A stretch of 40,240 bases of DNA. It comes from Aquitalea sp. LB_tupeE. GTDB taxonomy: Bacteria > Pseudomonadota > Gammaproteobacteria > Burkholderiales > Chromobacteriaceae. The stretch spans positions 1 to 40,240 of the forward strand of contig NZ_JACAXB010000024.1 of assembly GCF_013391415.1 (NCBI RefSeq), written 5' to 3'. How positions within the stretch are numbered: position 1 is the stretch's first letter; each line of letters opens with the position of its first letter. The position numbers and the translations under genes are program-made. The notes below the pieces were generated by a model that ran no database searches, was not told the origin of the DNA, and saw only the letters and a program-made list of their open reading frames with translations. This document shows, piece by piece, positions 28,236-36,206 of the stretch.

Positions 28236-28982
28236 GTGGCGCGCACCCTGCTGATTACCGGTGCCTCCCGCGGCATTGGTGCCGCCACTGCCTTGCAGGC
28301 GGCAGCGGCCGGTTGGCAGGTGGCCGTCAATTACCGGCAGGATGCCGCTGGCGCAGCACACGTGGTAGCCAGTATTCAGGCCGCCGGTGGTGTGGCACAG
28401 GCGTTTCAGGCCGATGTGGCTGAGGAAGCAGACATCATCCGGCTGTTTGACGCTGTGGTTCAGCGTTTTGGTGCGGTGCACGGACTGGTCAACAATGCCG
28501 GTAGTACCGCGCCCATGGGCCGCTTGCAGGACTTCAGCGCCGCGCGTATCCAGCATATGCTGCAACTGAATGTGGCCGGCCCCATGCTGTGCTGTCGCGA
28601 GGCGGTACGCCATATGTCCACCACAGCCGGTGGGCTAGGCGGGGTCATCGTCAATGTGTCCTCCGCCGCCTCCCGGCTGGGGAGCGCCGGTGAATATGTC
28701 GATTACGCCGCCTGCAAAGGGGCCATCGACACCCTGACACTGGGCTTGGCGCGCGAAGTGGCCGCCGAGGGAATCCGCGTCAACGCGGTCCGCCCAGGGC
28801 TGATAGAAACCGGCATCCACGCCATCAGCGGCCAGCCCGGCCGGGTGGCCCGGCTGGCACCGGGCGTGCCCATGCAGCGTGGTGGATTGCCCGACGAAGT
28901 AGCCGCCGCCATTGTGTGGCTGCTGTCCGATGCCGCCAGCTTTTGCACTGGCAGCATTCTGGATGTCTCCGGCGGGCGTTAG
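28236..28982 (+). CDS. Short-chain dehydrogenase/reductase (SDR)
   Basis: A 248-residue classical SDR: TGASRGIG near residue 8, NNAG, a catalytic Ser in VNVSSAAS, the YAACK motif and VRPGLIETGIH. The substrate is unknown; it resembles FabG/glucose-dehydrogenase-like reductases and could act as a pteridine or sugar reductase. The start is probably GTG 28236, with AAGGA at 28221-28225; the longer in-frame reading from 28146 lies within tyrA. It is coupled to tyrA (1-nt gap). Its stop overlaps the stop of the TssM-like gene on the other strand by 4 bp (28979-28982). Confidence 0.85.
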   Translation: MARTLLITGASRGIGAATALQAAAAGWQVAVNYRQDAAGAAHVVASIQAAGGVAQAFQADVAEEADIIRLFDAVVQRFGAVHGLVNNAGSTAPMGRLQDFSAARIQHMLQLNVAGPMLCCREAVRHMSTTAGGLGGVIVNVSSAASRLGSAGEYVDYAACKGAIDTLTLGLAREVAAEGIRVNAVRPGLIETGIHAISGQPGRVARLAPGVPMQRGGLPDEVAAAIVWLLSDAASFCTGSILDVSGGR

Positions 28983-31900
28983 TCCGCTGTCCTGGTTGGA
29001 GACTGGGCCGGTGCGCCCGGTAACACAAACACCCGTTCCGGCAGGCTGAATTGGCGCAGCTTGAGCAAGGCCAGCGGGCCATCCGCCGCGCTGGTGCGCA
29101 GAATATAGCGCGCTGTCAGCCCATCGGGCAGGGCAAAGTCCAGCTGGTAACGTGCCTTGTCCAGTTGCTCCACCTTGGCCTGCTCCAGCAGACGGATAAA
29201 CGCCCAACGCCCGTTGAATGCCAGTGTTTGCCGGCTACCGGTCTTCAGCGATTCCCACACCAGTTGACTGCCCGGCTGCTGGGCATGGCCCGGCCAACGT
29301 AGTGCGCTCCAGCTGGCTTGCTGGTTGAAATAACTCACGGTTTGCCCATCCACCGTCAGTTCGGTGCGGACCAAACCCGGCATCGCCACCGGCTGCAGTT
29401 CAAAGCTATAAGCAGCGTCTCCTTCGGTAAACCAGCGGCTGGCCAGCCGACTGAGGCTGTTGATGGCATTGAGGAAGGCAGCTTCAAACGGTGCAGCATT
29501 GGCCAGATTGGGGCTGGGCAGCCATTGGTCACCTTCCTGTACCAGCGCACCGCCCAGTGTTTGCTGCAAGAAGCGGGCAATCTCGCCCTGTTGCGGGGCC
29601 AGATAGCGGCCAAGGGCCGGGATGGCGGCATCGTTGTCGGTACTGTTGAAAGGGTAACGTCCGCTCATCTCGCTGCCCCATGGCAGTACGATGCTGCGCC
29701 GCCACAGCGCATTGATGTCCGCCGCCGCAGGCAACAGCACTACGGCACCAGCCTCATCTAGCGGGCTGACAAAGGCTTCCTGGGCAAACCCCGCCCATTC
29801 CTGGCCCAGGCTGGCGGCCAGCAGGGCGGCGTATTTCTGCCCGTCGCTGATTTCATTCTGCCGTCCCTGGAACAGGGCCTGCGCCAGTTGGCGGGCTGCC
29901 GCATCCGGATTGGGGCTGGCGGCCAGTTGTTGCAGCTTCAGCCGTGCTGCGGTGAGGGTTTCCAGATAGCGGGTCAGGCTGACGCTGCTGGCAGGTGTGC
30001 TATTGCCCGTGTTATTGCCATCTGGCGGAACGCTGAGTGCCAGCAAGGGGCCAAAGGCGGCGCTCAGCGGGTCGGCATCTGTACCTTGCTCGTTTACCGC
30101 CTTCTTGCCCACCAACTGGCGGGTTTTATCCAGCAGATTGCTGGCCAGTGACTTCTCTGCCGCCCCGGCGCGGCCCTGATATTGCAACATCGCCATCAAG
30201 GCTTGCAGCGGCGAGCGTTGCGGGTCGGCATAGGCATTCAACTGTTCGCTGGCGGCGGCCAGCGATGTGGTGTTCTGCCAGTGCAGCCGGTTGAGAAAGG
30301 CCTGCCAGGCGGCAGCATAATCGGCAAAGTGGCGCTGGCGCAGCCGTTGTGCCAGCAGCGGCCCCTCGATCTTGCTGCTGGCAACGCCCAATACCCAGCC
30401 CGCTTCGCTGCCCTGTTTGGGGTCGGCCTGCTCAAACGCCTCCTTCAAATATCCTTCCCAGGCCTCGCGGGTATAAATGCCCGCTACAGTGCCGGGCAGG
30501 GCAAACAGCCCGCGGCTATCCACCCCCGGCAGCAGGCTGGCGGCACTGCGTGGCGGGTACTTGGCTGCTGCCTGTTTCAAGATGGTTTGGTACAGCGTGG
30601 CATCATCATGCTCGATGCCATTGAGTGACAGCAGCGTTTGGCGTGCCGCAGCCACCACGGCGGGGTCGGCAGCCTGCCGCCAGCCTGCCTGGCTTGGCAG
30701 CTGCTGGCTGTAAAAGCGCAGTACATCGGCCCGCCTGCCTTGTGCCAACCCATCCGCCTGCACGAGTTGCGCGCTCAAAAAGGCTGGCTGCGCCCGTACC
30801 GGCTGGTCCAGCATCAGGTAGGCCTTCAGGCTGTCATAGCCCTGCCGTTGCGCTTGCTGTAACAAGACATTGTCTCCGCTGTTTAATGGCAGTGCATTCA
30901 AGGCCTGCAACACCTGACGCAAATTCTGCCGTGCCGGTTCCACCAGCCAGCGCTGCACGGCCTTGCCATAACCATCCAGCAAGGCCTGCTGTACCGCAGG
31001 TAGCTGGTTCAGACCCAGACGCCACCACCACGGCAAGCCCTGACGCTGTGCCTGCTGCAATTGGCTGATATGCTGCTGCACCGTCGCCAGAGCGGGTAGG
31101 GCCTGAGGCAGAGAAGCGGCCTGTTGCAGTGCCTGCTGTTGTTTTTTTGCCTGCTGGATTATCTGGAAATTGTGCTGAAACGATAGCGCCACTCCCAATA
31201 ACAGCAAGCCGACCATGGCAGTGACCGCCCAACCTGCCTTGTCGCTGTGCGACAGCCGGTGCCGACGGGGCGAAAACTGCTGCCAGGGCCGTGTGGTGGT
31301 GGGGAGTAGCGCTGTGTCGTCTGCCACCCAGCCTAGCTGTACCAGTGGCTGCCCCGGCGGTAACTGCTGGCTGATGGCGCGTAGCTGCTGTGCCAAGTGT
31401 TTGATGATGTCGGGCTGGTCCAGCGCTGCCGACAGCGCCAGACGCTTGTTGTCCGACGACTGCTTTAACACATCCGTCTGCCCCTCCACGGCGAGCGCCC
31501 AAGCCAGCTGCTGCAAATCGCGGGTGGTGGTTTCCGTGTTACTGGCATCCCTTAGCTGGCAGACCACCCCTGCGGCAGGCACGGTCCAGCCGCTCAGTGC
31601 CAGGCCCAGTGGCAGCCGCCAGCCACTGCGTTGGTTGAAATCCAGCAACTGTTGCAGCGCCGGGCTGCCCACGTCCGGTAGCGTGGGCGTAACCAGCATC
31701 ACGCCGTCCAGCGGTGGACGCCAATGGCCACGCAGGGTACGCAGCGCTGGTGCTGGGACACTATCCGGTACAGGAATGAACAAGGCCGTGTCGCTTTCCT
31801 GCCAGCGCCTGGCTGCTTGATCGTCAGCTGTCGGGAGATCCAGCGGATTCTCGATGACAGCAACCCAGGCTTTGCGCAGACGCTTGCTTGTCAGCGTGCC

Positions 31901-32131
31901 CAGTTGCTGGCGTACCGATACACTTACTTCTTGCGGCTGAGCCGTATCGCTCAGCCGCCCGGCGTGCTCTGGCAGTGCTTGCCGCAGCCGCCAGCCATGC
32001 CAGCAATAGGCAAGCCCCACCCCCAGCAACACCACGACCAGGATGAGCACACTGACCCATAGCCGATCACTGCCTTGTGCATAAAAGCCCGCCAGATACA
32101 GGCCAGACATCAGCGTAATGCCCAGCAGCAA
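28979..32131 (-). CDS. TssM/IcmF-like T6SS protein without visible NTPase motif, 5' end interrupted
   Basis: About 1050 residues. Topology copies TssM: two N-terminal membrane segments (about 1-17 and 24-45), a cytosolic part, a third segment (299-318), then a long periplasmic part with ImcF-related sequence and a TssM C-terminal beta domain (WPG..., GRWAFIRLL, final LPERVF). The cytosolic part between segments 2 and 3 is about 250 residues and shows no GxxxxGK[ST] Walker A. The best start, ATG 32197 with AAGGA-type sites upstream, encodes 14 codons and then an in-frame TAG (32155-32153); the frame continues as a membrane helix from 32152. Translation could restart at TTG 32131 or ATG 32110, or the gene may be inactivated. 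It is last in the effector island, 50 nt after the PAAR gene, and converges on the SDR gene. Confidence 0.75.
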   Translation of the reverse strand: MLLGITLMSGLYLAGFYAQGSDRLWVSVLILVVVLLGVGLAYCWHGWRLRQALPEHAGRLSDTAQPQEVSVSVRQQLGTLTSKRLRKAWVAVIENPLDLPTADDQAARRWQESDTALFIPVPDSVPAPALRTLRGHWRPPLDGVMLVTPTLPDVGSPALQQLLDFNQRSGWRLPLGLALSGWTVPAAGVVCQLRDASNTETTTRDLQQLAWALAVEGQTDVLKQSSDNKRLALSAALDQPDIIKHLAQQLRAISQQLPPGQPLVQLGWVADDTALLPTTTRPWQQFSPRRHRLSHSDKAGWAVTAMVGLLLLGVALSFQHNFQIIQQAKKQQQALQQAASLPQALPALATVQQHISQLQQAQRQGLPWWWRLGLNQLPAVQQALLDGYGKAVQRWLVEPARQNLRQVLQALNALPLNSGDNVLLQQAQRQGYDSLKAYLMLDQPVRAQPAFLSAQLVQADGLAQGRRADVLRFYSQQLPSQAGWRQAADPAVVAAARQTLLSLNGIEHDDATLYQTILKQAAAKYPPRSAASLLPGVDSRGLFALPGTVAGIYTREAWEGYLKEAFEQADPKQGSEAGWVLGVASSKIEGPLLAQRLRQRHFADYAAAWQAFLNRLHWQNTTSLAAASEQLNAYADPQRSPLQALMAMLQYQGRAGAAEKSLASNLLDKTRQLVGKKAVNEQGTDADPLSAAFGPLLALSVPPDGNNTGNSTPASSVSLTRYLETLTAARLKLQQLAASPNPDAAARQLAQALFQGRQNEISDGQKYAALLAASLGQEWAGFAQEAFVSPLDEAGAVVLLPAAADINALWRRSIVLPWGSEMSGRYPFNSTDNDAAIPALGRYLAPQQGEIARFLQQTLGGALVQEGDQWLPSPNLANAAPFEAAFLNAINSLSRLASRWFTEGDAAYSFELQPVAMPGLVRTELTVDGQTVSYFNQQASWSALRWPGHAQQPGSQLVWESLKTGSRQTLAFNGRWAFIRLLEQAKVEQLDKARYQLDFALPDGLTARYILRTSAADGPLALLKLRQFSLPERVFVLPGAPAQSPTRTAD

Positions 32132-32247
32132 CAGGGCGAGTGCAGCGGCGAGCTAGCCATAACCGGGGGAGGGGAGTGCATGGTGTTGCTCTGACATTCC
32201 TGTGATTCCTTTGATTCCTTGAATAGCAATGACGGTGTGTAACGCGC

Positions 32248-32535
32248 TTAATCCACCTGCCAGGCAGTACTGGAATGCAGCAAGCGTGGTGGAACCGGGC
32301 AGTGGCACATCACCAGGTCATTGTTCAGCGCAACGGTATAGCCATTAAGGCTGCCCACCGAACCACGCGGGCCGTCCGCCACAATGGTTCCCACCTGGCC
32401 GCAACGGAAGCATTTGGCCTTGCCACCGACAAAACTCACGCCAATTCCCTCAACAACCGGGCCGTCCGGAATCACATCCAGCACCTCTCCTCCTCCTGTC
32501 AGGCTATCGTGCTGACGAATGGCATAGCGACTCAT
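32248..32535 (-). CDS. PAAR-domain protein (T6SS spike tip)
   Basis: A 95-residue single-domain PAAR protein. PAAR proteins cap the VgrG trimer and sharpen the secreted spike. The pattern RQHDSLTGGGEVL...KCFRCGQVGTI...NDLVMCHCPVPP fits the family; His9 and Cys42, Cys45, Cys77 and Cys79 are candidate zinc ligands. No toxin extension is fused to it. Its ATG overlaps the upstream gene's stop in ATGA (32535-32532), so the genes are translationally coupled. It probably forms the tip for the VgrG encoded at the right edge of the window. Confidence 0.87.
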   Translation of the reverse strand: MSRYAIRQHDSLTGGGEVLDVIPDGPVVEGIGVSFVGGKAKCFRCGQVGTIVADGPRGSVGSLNGYTVALNNDLVMCHCPVPPRLLHSSTAWQVD

Positions 32536-33683
32536 GATTGCTCTCCTTGTTCAAGGTTTGTAGGCGGCAATACCAGGCCCGCCCATGTTTGCGCTGCTTG
32601 CTGGACATGCCAGCCCACGGGCTGCCCGCTGAGCTGTGCCCGGTCCAGCGCGCTCAGCAGCAGAACCCAGGGGGCCAATGGGCCGACATCCCCCCAGTAG
32701 TCTGGCAATTTCAATGGTGTAGCCACCCATTCAGCCTCTGCAGCGCACGCCACATGCTGTGGCTGCAGCTGGATAAATCCTGGTGCACGGTCTAGGGCGG
32801 CATTGTGTTGGGCGCGGCGTAAATCAGCACTGCCTTCAATTTCAACCGGTCGATGCAGCATGGCGCTGGCAGGCACACTGGCTTGCAACAGCAAGGCAAA
32901 GCCGGCTTCACACGGCATGGCAGCTTGTCCGGTGGCTGGTGTTCCTGTCGGGATATTCAGGCCAGCCAGCATCACCTGCTTCAGTGGTGCAGCCTCGTCG
33001 TGCAACTGGTCAATCCACACATCCAGGTCTTCGATATCGGCCAGGGACTTGACGCGCTGTGGGCAGCGGATTCCCTCTTTTTGCAAGGCAGCCTGAAAAG
33101 CCTGCCAACTAGCCGGGCTACCCCGCCATGCCACGGTCTGCGGTTGAGCGGAAACCGGCCAACTGGCAGCCAAACGGCTGGCCAGTGCACCAGCCAGTTG
33201 TACCGCGCGACTGGCGTTATCGCTGTCGCTTCCGCTCAGGTCCGGAATATGCCACTCCCCAAATGCCTCGATGGGTGCTGCCCGTGTGGGCGCATCCTCT
33301 ACCAGTTGCTGGCGATCAGCCTCGTTCAAGCAGGCCGGTCCAAGCAGCACGGAATGCAACACCGCCGCACCTTCCTGCATGCGCCGCTGTTGCCAGGTGT
33401 GCTGTGCGGCAAGTTTGCGATTCTGTCGCGCCACCCGCAGCGTCATCACGCTGAAACCAGCCAATATGCTGGCCAGCAATACGCAAGCCACAGCCAAGCC
33501 ATAACCCAGCGCATGGGTCCAGAAAGTGAGGGAAGAGACCGACTTGTCAGCAGTCTTGGCGTAATACAGTAGCCCCCAGCCCAGGTTGATTGCCAGACAG
33601 AGCAGAAACAACCCCAGCAGCCACCACCAGCGTGGCAGCACGGGGTAGCGGAATTGCTGCAAGGGACGCAGGTCATTGCGCAT
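32532..33683 (-). CDS. Unknown two-TM protein in the T6SS island
   Basis: I do not recognise this 383-residue protein. Two membrane helices are evident at about residues 19-41 and 57-81, separated by a short loop, followed by a roughly 300-residue soluble domain with no motif I can name. By helix-pair topology the soluble part should lie on the cytoplasmic side if the N terminus is inside. ATG 33683 is chosen over the adjacent TTG 33686. It overlaps the preceding Sel1 gene by 11 nt and the following PAAR gene by 4 nt. Constant coupling suggests a T6SS accessory role such as assembly, loading or an additional immunity factor; this is inference from context only. Confidence 0.75.
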   Translation of the reverse strand: MRNDLRPLQQFRYPVLPRWWWLLGLFLLCLAINLGWGLLYYAKTADKSVSSLTFWTHALGYGLAVACVLLASILAGFSVMTLRVARQNRKLAAQHTWQQRRMQEGAAVLHSVLLGPACLNEADRQQLVEDAPTRAAPIEAFGEWHIPDLSGSDSDNASRAVQLAGALASRLAASWPVSAQPQTVAWRGSPASWQAFQAALQKEGIRCPQRVKSLADIEDLDVWIDQLHDEAAPLKQVMLAGLNIPTGTPATGQAAMPCEAGFALLLQASVPASAMLHRPVEIEGSADLRRAQHNAALDRAPGFIQLQPQHVACAAEAEWVATPLKLPDYWGDVGPLAPWVLLLSALDRAQLSGQPVGWHVQQAAQTWAGLVLPPTNLEQGEQS

Positions 33684-34872
33684 CAATCAACTCCCGATAA
33701 GGTGCGCAGGGAAGGCCATTTGTGTGAACGCTTTGCGGGCAGGGCGCGCCTGTTTGGCAGGTGGTGCCCAAGGGCAGGGCCTTGGCTTGCGCAGCCTGGG
33801 CTTTTTGCGCTTGCTGGCGTTTAGGGTCGGGGCGGCCGGTGGCTGGGTCCAGCGCCTTGGCCTCGGCCAGTTCGCGGATGCGTTGCTCTGACGGCAGCGG
33901 TGGCGGGATATTGGCCTCAAAGTCGCGCAGCCACTGGAATTTGCCATCCCAGGCCGGCAGTGGGGCTGGAGGGGGCGGAATAATCGCGGCCAGATCGGGC
34001 AGCACCGGGTTGAAGATTTCGTAGTTCATCAAGGTGCGATTCAGCTGCCGATAACGGTTGGACCGTTCTTCATCCACTGGCAAGGCAAGATAAAACGGGC
34101 TTTCTGGATCGTTTTCCTTATAGCCACTGGCTAACCAGGAGGCTGAACCATAATCCCCGGCGCGGGCACCCATCTCAAAATACTTGACCGCTTCGCTGAA
34201 CTTTCCTTTTCCCTGGTAATTAATACCCATTTCTTGTGCGGACTTACCATGACCCTGTTCCGCTGCACAGCGTTTCATTGCACTGCCGATCAATTGGATA
34301 GGAAGCTGACCAATGAATTTCATTTCAAGAATGTCGCCAACATAGTATTGGGCCTCTTTATTGCCCAGGTCGGCGGCTTTGCGGAAGTATTTCAAGGCTA
34401 GGTCTTTATTGGCGTCATAGCCGACGCCACCTTCGACATAATGGCCGAGCAGGTAGTAACCGACGGGAATGCCCGCCTTGATCAGGCTGTCGTTGAGGTC
34501 GAGCATTTCCTCGATATCGCCGTCAATCACGCCCTGGCTGTACAGGTTTTGCAGATTGAAATTGGCTTTGTAATGGCCATAGGCCGCGGCAATGCGGTAA
34601 TAGCGCGCCATGTCGGCATAGACGGCGGGCGTGGGGGCGACGATATTGCCGCGCCACAGCCAGCGGGCGTATTTGAACAGTTGATCGGCTTCCGGGTTGA
34701 GCGGCGGCAGGCGGTCCTTCTCGTAGGCGCAGCTGAAGGCCAGTTTGGCCTGAACGGCAGAAACATCGGGCATGGCGTGCTCCGGTTTGGCCTGACAGGC
34801 CCCCAGCAGCAGGGCCAAGGCCAGTGCGCCAAGCGCCGGACCGAATAAAGGCAACGGGCGCAGTGGGCGCAT
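33673..34872 (-). CDS. Sel1-repeat lipoprotein A, probable Tle5 immunity paralogue
   Basis: A 399-residue lipoprotein. The signal peptide ends in a lipobox LLGAC (Cys26), and Gln at +2 suggests outer-membrane sorting. Sel1/TPR-like helical repeats follow (YYRIAAAYGHYKANFNLQNLYSQG, ALKYFRKAADLGNKEAQYYVG, AVKYFEMGARAGDYGSASWLASGY). The C-terminal domain is proline-rich (IIPPPPAPLPAWDG). It likely binds and neutralises periplasmic phospholipase effector from sister cells. Its last about 30 residues differ from copies B and C, which have a longer tail ending EPVRWILMEY. Its ATG shares one base with the stop of copy B. It is a DNA mosaic with B and C (see findings). Confidence 0.83.
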   Translation of the reverse strand: MRPLRPLPLFGPALGALALALLLGACQAKPEHAMPDVSAVQAKLAFSCAYEKDRLPPLNPEADQLFKYARWLWRGNIVAPTPAVYADMARYYRIAAAYGHYKANFNLQNLYSQGVIDGDIEEMLDLNDSLIKAGIPVGYYLLGHYVEGGVGYDANKDLALKYFRKAADLGNKEAQYYVGDILEMKFIGQLPIQLIGSAMKRCAAEQGHGKSAQEMGINYQGKGKFSEAVKYFEMGARAGDYGSASWLASGYKENDPESPFYLALPVDEERSNRYRQLNRTLMNYEIFNPVLPDLAAIIPPPPAPLPAWDGKFQWLRDFEANIPPPLPSEQRIRELAEAKALDPATGRPDPKRQQAQKAQAAQAKALPLGTTCQTGAPCPQSVHTNGLPCAPYRELIDAQ

Positions 34873-36206
34873 CAGGCGTACTCCATCAGAATCCAGCGCA
34901 CCGGCTCTAGCTGGGCGGGGTAGCCCAGCCAGCGCCCCAGTAGCCGGGGGTAGTGCACCGGCACCGGCGGCATCAGGCTGCCCTGGGCAAAAAAGCGCTG
35001 CACGTCATACCCCGGCTGGCGGTTGCTGATGCTGTGCGGTGGAAACTGGGCATGCCAGATACCGCTTTGCGGGCAGGGCTCGCCTGTTTGGCAGGTGCTG
35101 CCCAAGGGCAGCGCCTTGGCTTGCGCGGCCTGGGCTTTTTGCGCTTGCTGGCGTTTGGGGTCGGGGCGGCCGGTGGCCGGGTCCAGCGCCTTGGCCTCGG
35201 CCAGTTCACGGATACGTTGCTCTGTGGGCAGCGGTGGCGGGATGTTGGCCTCAAAGTCGCGCAGCCATTGGAATTTGCCATCCCAGGGTGGCAGCGGGGC
35301 TGGAGGGGGCGGAATAATCGCGGCCAGATCGGGTAACACCGGGTTGAAGATTTCGTAGTTCATTAACTGCCGCATCAGGCTTTGATAACGGTCAGACCGT
35401 TCTTGATCAATTGGCAGTGCGAGGTAGTCAGAATCGTTGGGATCTTTTGTCTTGAACCCATCCGATAACATCCCTGCCGATAGATAATCCCCAGCACGGG
35501 CACCCATCTCAAAATACTTGACTGCTTCGCTGAACTTACCTTTTCCCTGGTAATTAATACCCATTTCTTGTGCGGACTTACCATGACCCTGTTCCGCTGC
35601 GCAGCGTTTCATTGCACTGCCGATCAATTGGATAGGAAGCTGACCAATGAATTTCATTTCAAGAATGTCGCCAACATAGTATTGGGCCTCTTTATTGCCC
35701 AGGTCGGCGGCTTTGCGGAAGTATTTCAAGGCCAGGTCTGGATTGGCGTCATAGCCGACGCCGCCCTCCACATAATGGCCGAGCAGGTAGTAACCGACGG
35801 GAATGCCCGCCTTGATCAGGCTGTCGTTGAGGTCGAGCATTTCCTCGATATCGCCGTCAATCACCCCCTGGCTGTAGAGGTTTTGCAGATTGAAATTGGC
35901 TTTGTAATGGCCGTAGGCGGCGGCAATGCGGTAATAGCGCGCCATGTCGGCATAGACGGCGGGCTTGGGGGCGACGATATTGCCGCGCCACAGCCAGCGG
36001 GCGTATTTAAACAGCAGATCGGCTTCCGGGTTCAGCGGCGGCAGGCGGTCCTGCTCGTAGGCGCAGCTGAAGGCCAGTTTGGCCTGAACGGCAGAAACAT
36101 CGGGCATGGCGTGCTGTGGCTGGGCGTGGCAGGCCCCCAGCAGCAGGGCCAAGGCCAGTGCGCCAAGCGCCGGACCGAATGAAGGCAACGGGCGCAGTGG
36201 GTGCAT
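34872..36206 (-). CDS. Sel1-repeat lipoprotein B, probable Tle5 immunity paralogue
   Basis: A 444-residue paralogue of A and C, with lipobox LLGAC at Cys26 and the same Sel1 repeat layout. It shares the EMKFIGQLPIQLIGSAMKRC repeat with A. Its segment YLSAGMLSDGFKTKDPNDSDY (about residues 240-260) is unique to it. The C-terminal tail (SISNRQPGYDVQRFFAQG...EPVRWILMEY) is shared with C. It is coupled by TGATG junctions on both sides. Function as for A: predicted periplasmic immunity, possibly with different effector-variant specificity. Confidence 0.83.
   Translation of the reverse strand: MHPLRPLPSFGPALGALALALLLGACHAQPQHAMPDVSAVQAKLAFSCAYEQDRLPPLNPEADLLFKYARWLWRGNIVAPKPAVYADMARYYRIAAAYGHYKANFNLQNLYSQGVIDGDIEEMLDLNDSLIKAGIPVGYYLLGHYVEGGVGYDANPDLALKYFRKAADLGNKEAQYYVGDILEMKFIGQLPIQLIGSAMKRCAAEQGHGKSAQEMGINYQGKGKFSEAVKYFEMGARAGDYLSAGMLSDGFKTKDPNDSDYLALPIDQERSDRYQSLMRQLMNYEIFNPVLPDLAAIIPPPPAPLPPWDGKFQWLRDFEANIPPPLPTEQRIRELAEAKALDPATGRPDPKRQQAQKAQAAQAKALPLGSTCQTGEPCPQSGIWHAQFPPHSISNRQPGYDVQRFFAQGSLMPPVPVHYPRLLGRWLGYPAQLEPVRWILMEYA

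Noticed and set aside
32248-32535. PAAR protein as a toxin-bearing tip
   Set aside because: At 95 residues it contains only the PAAR domain; there is no C-terminal toxin extension.
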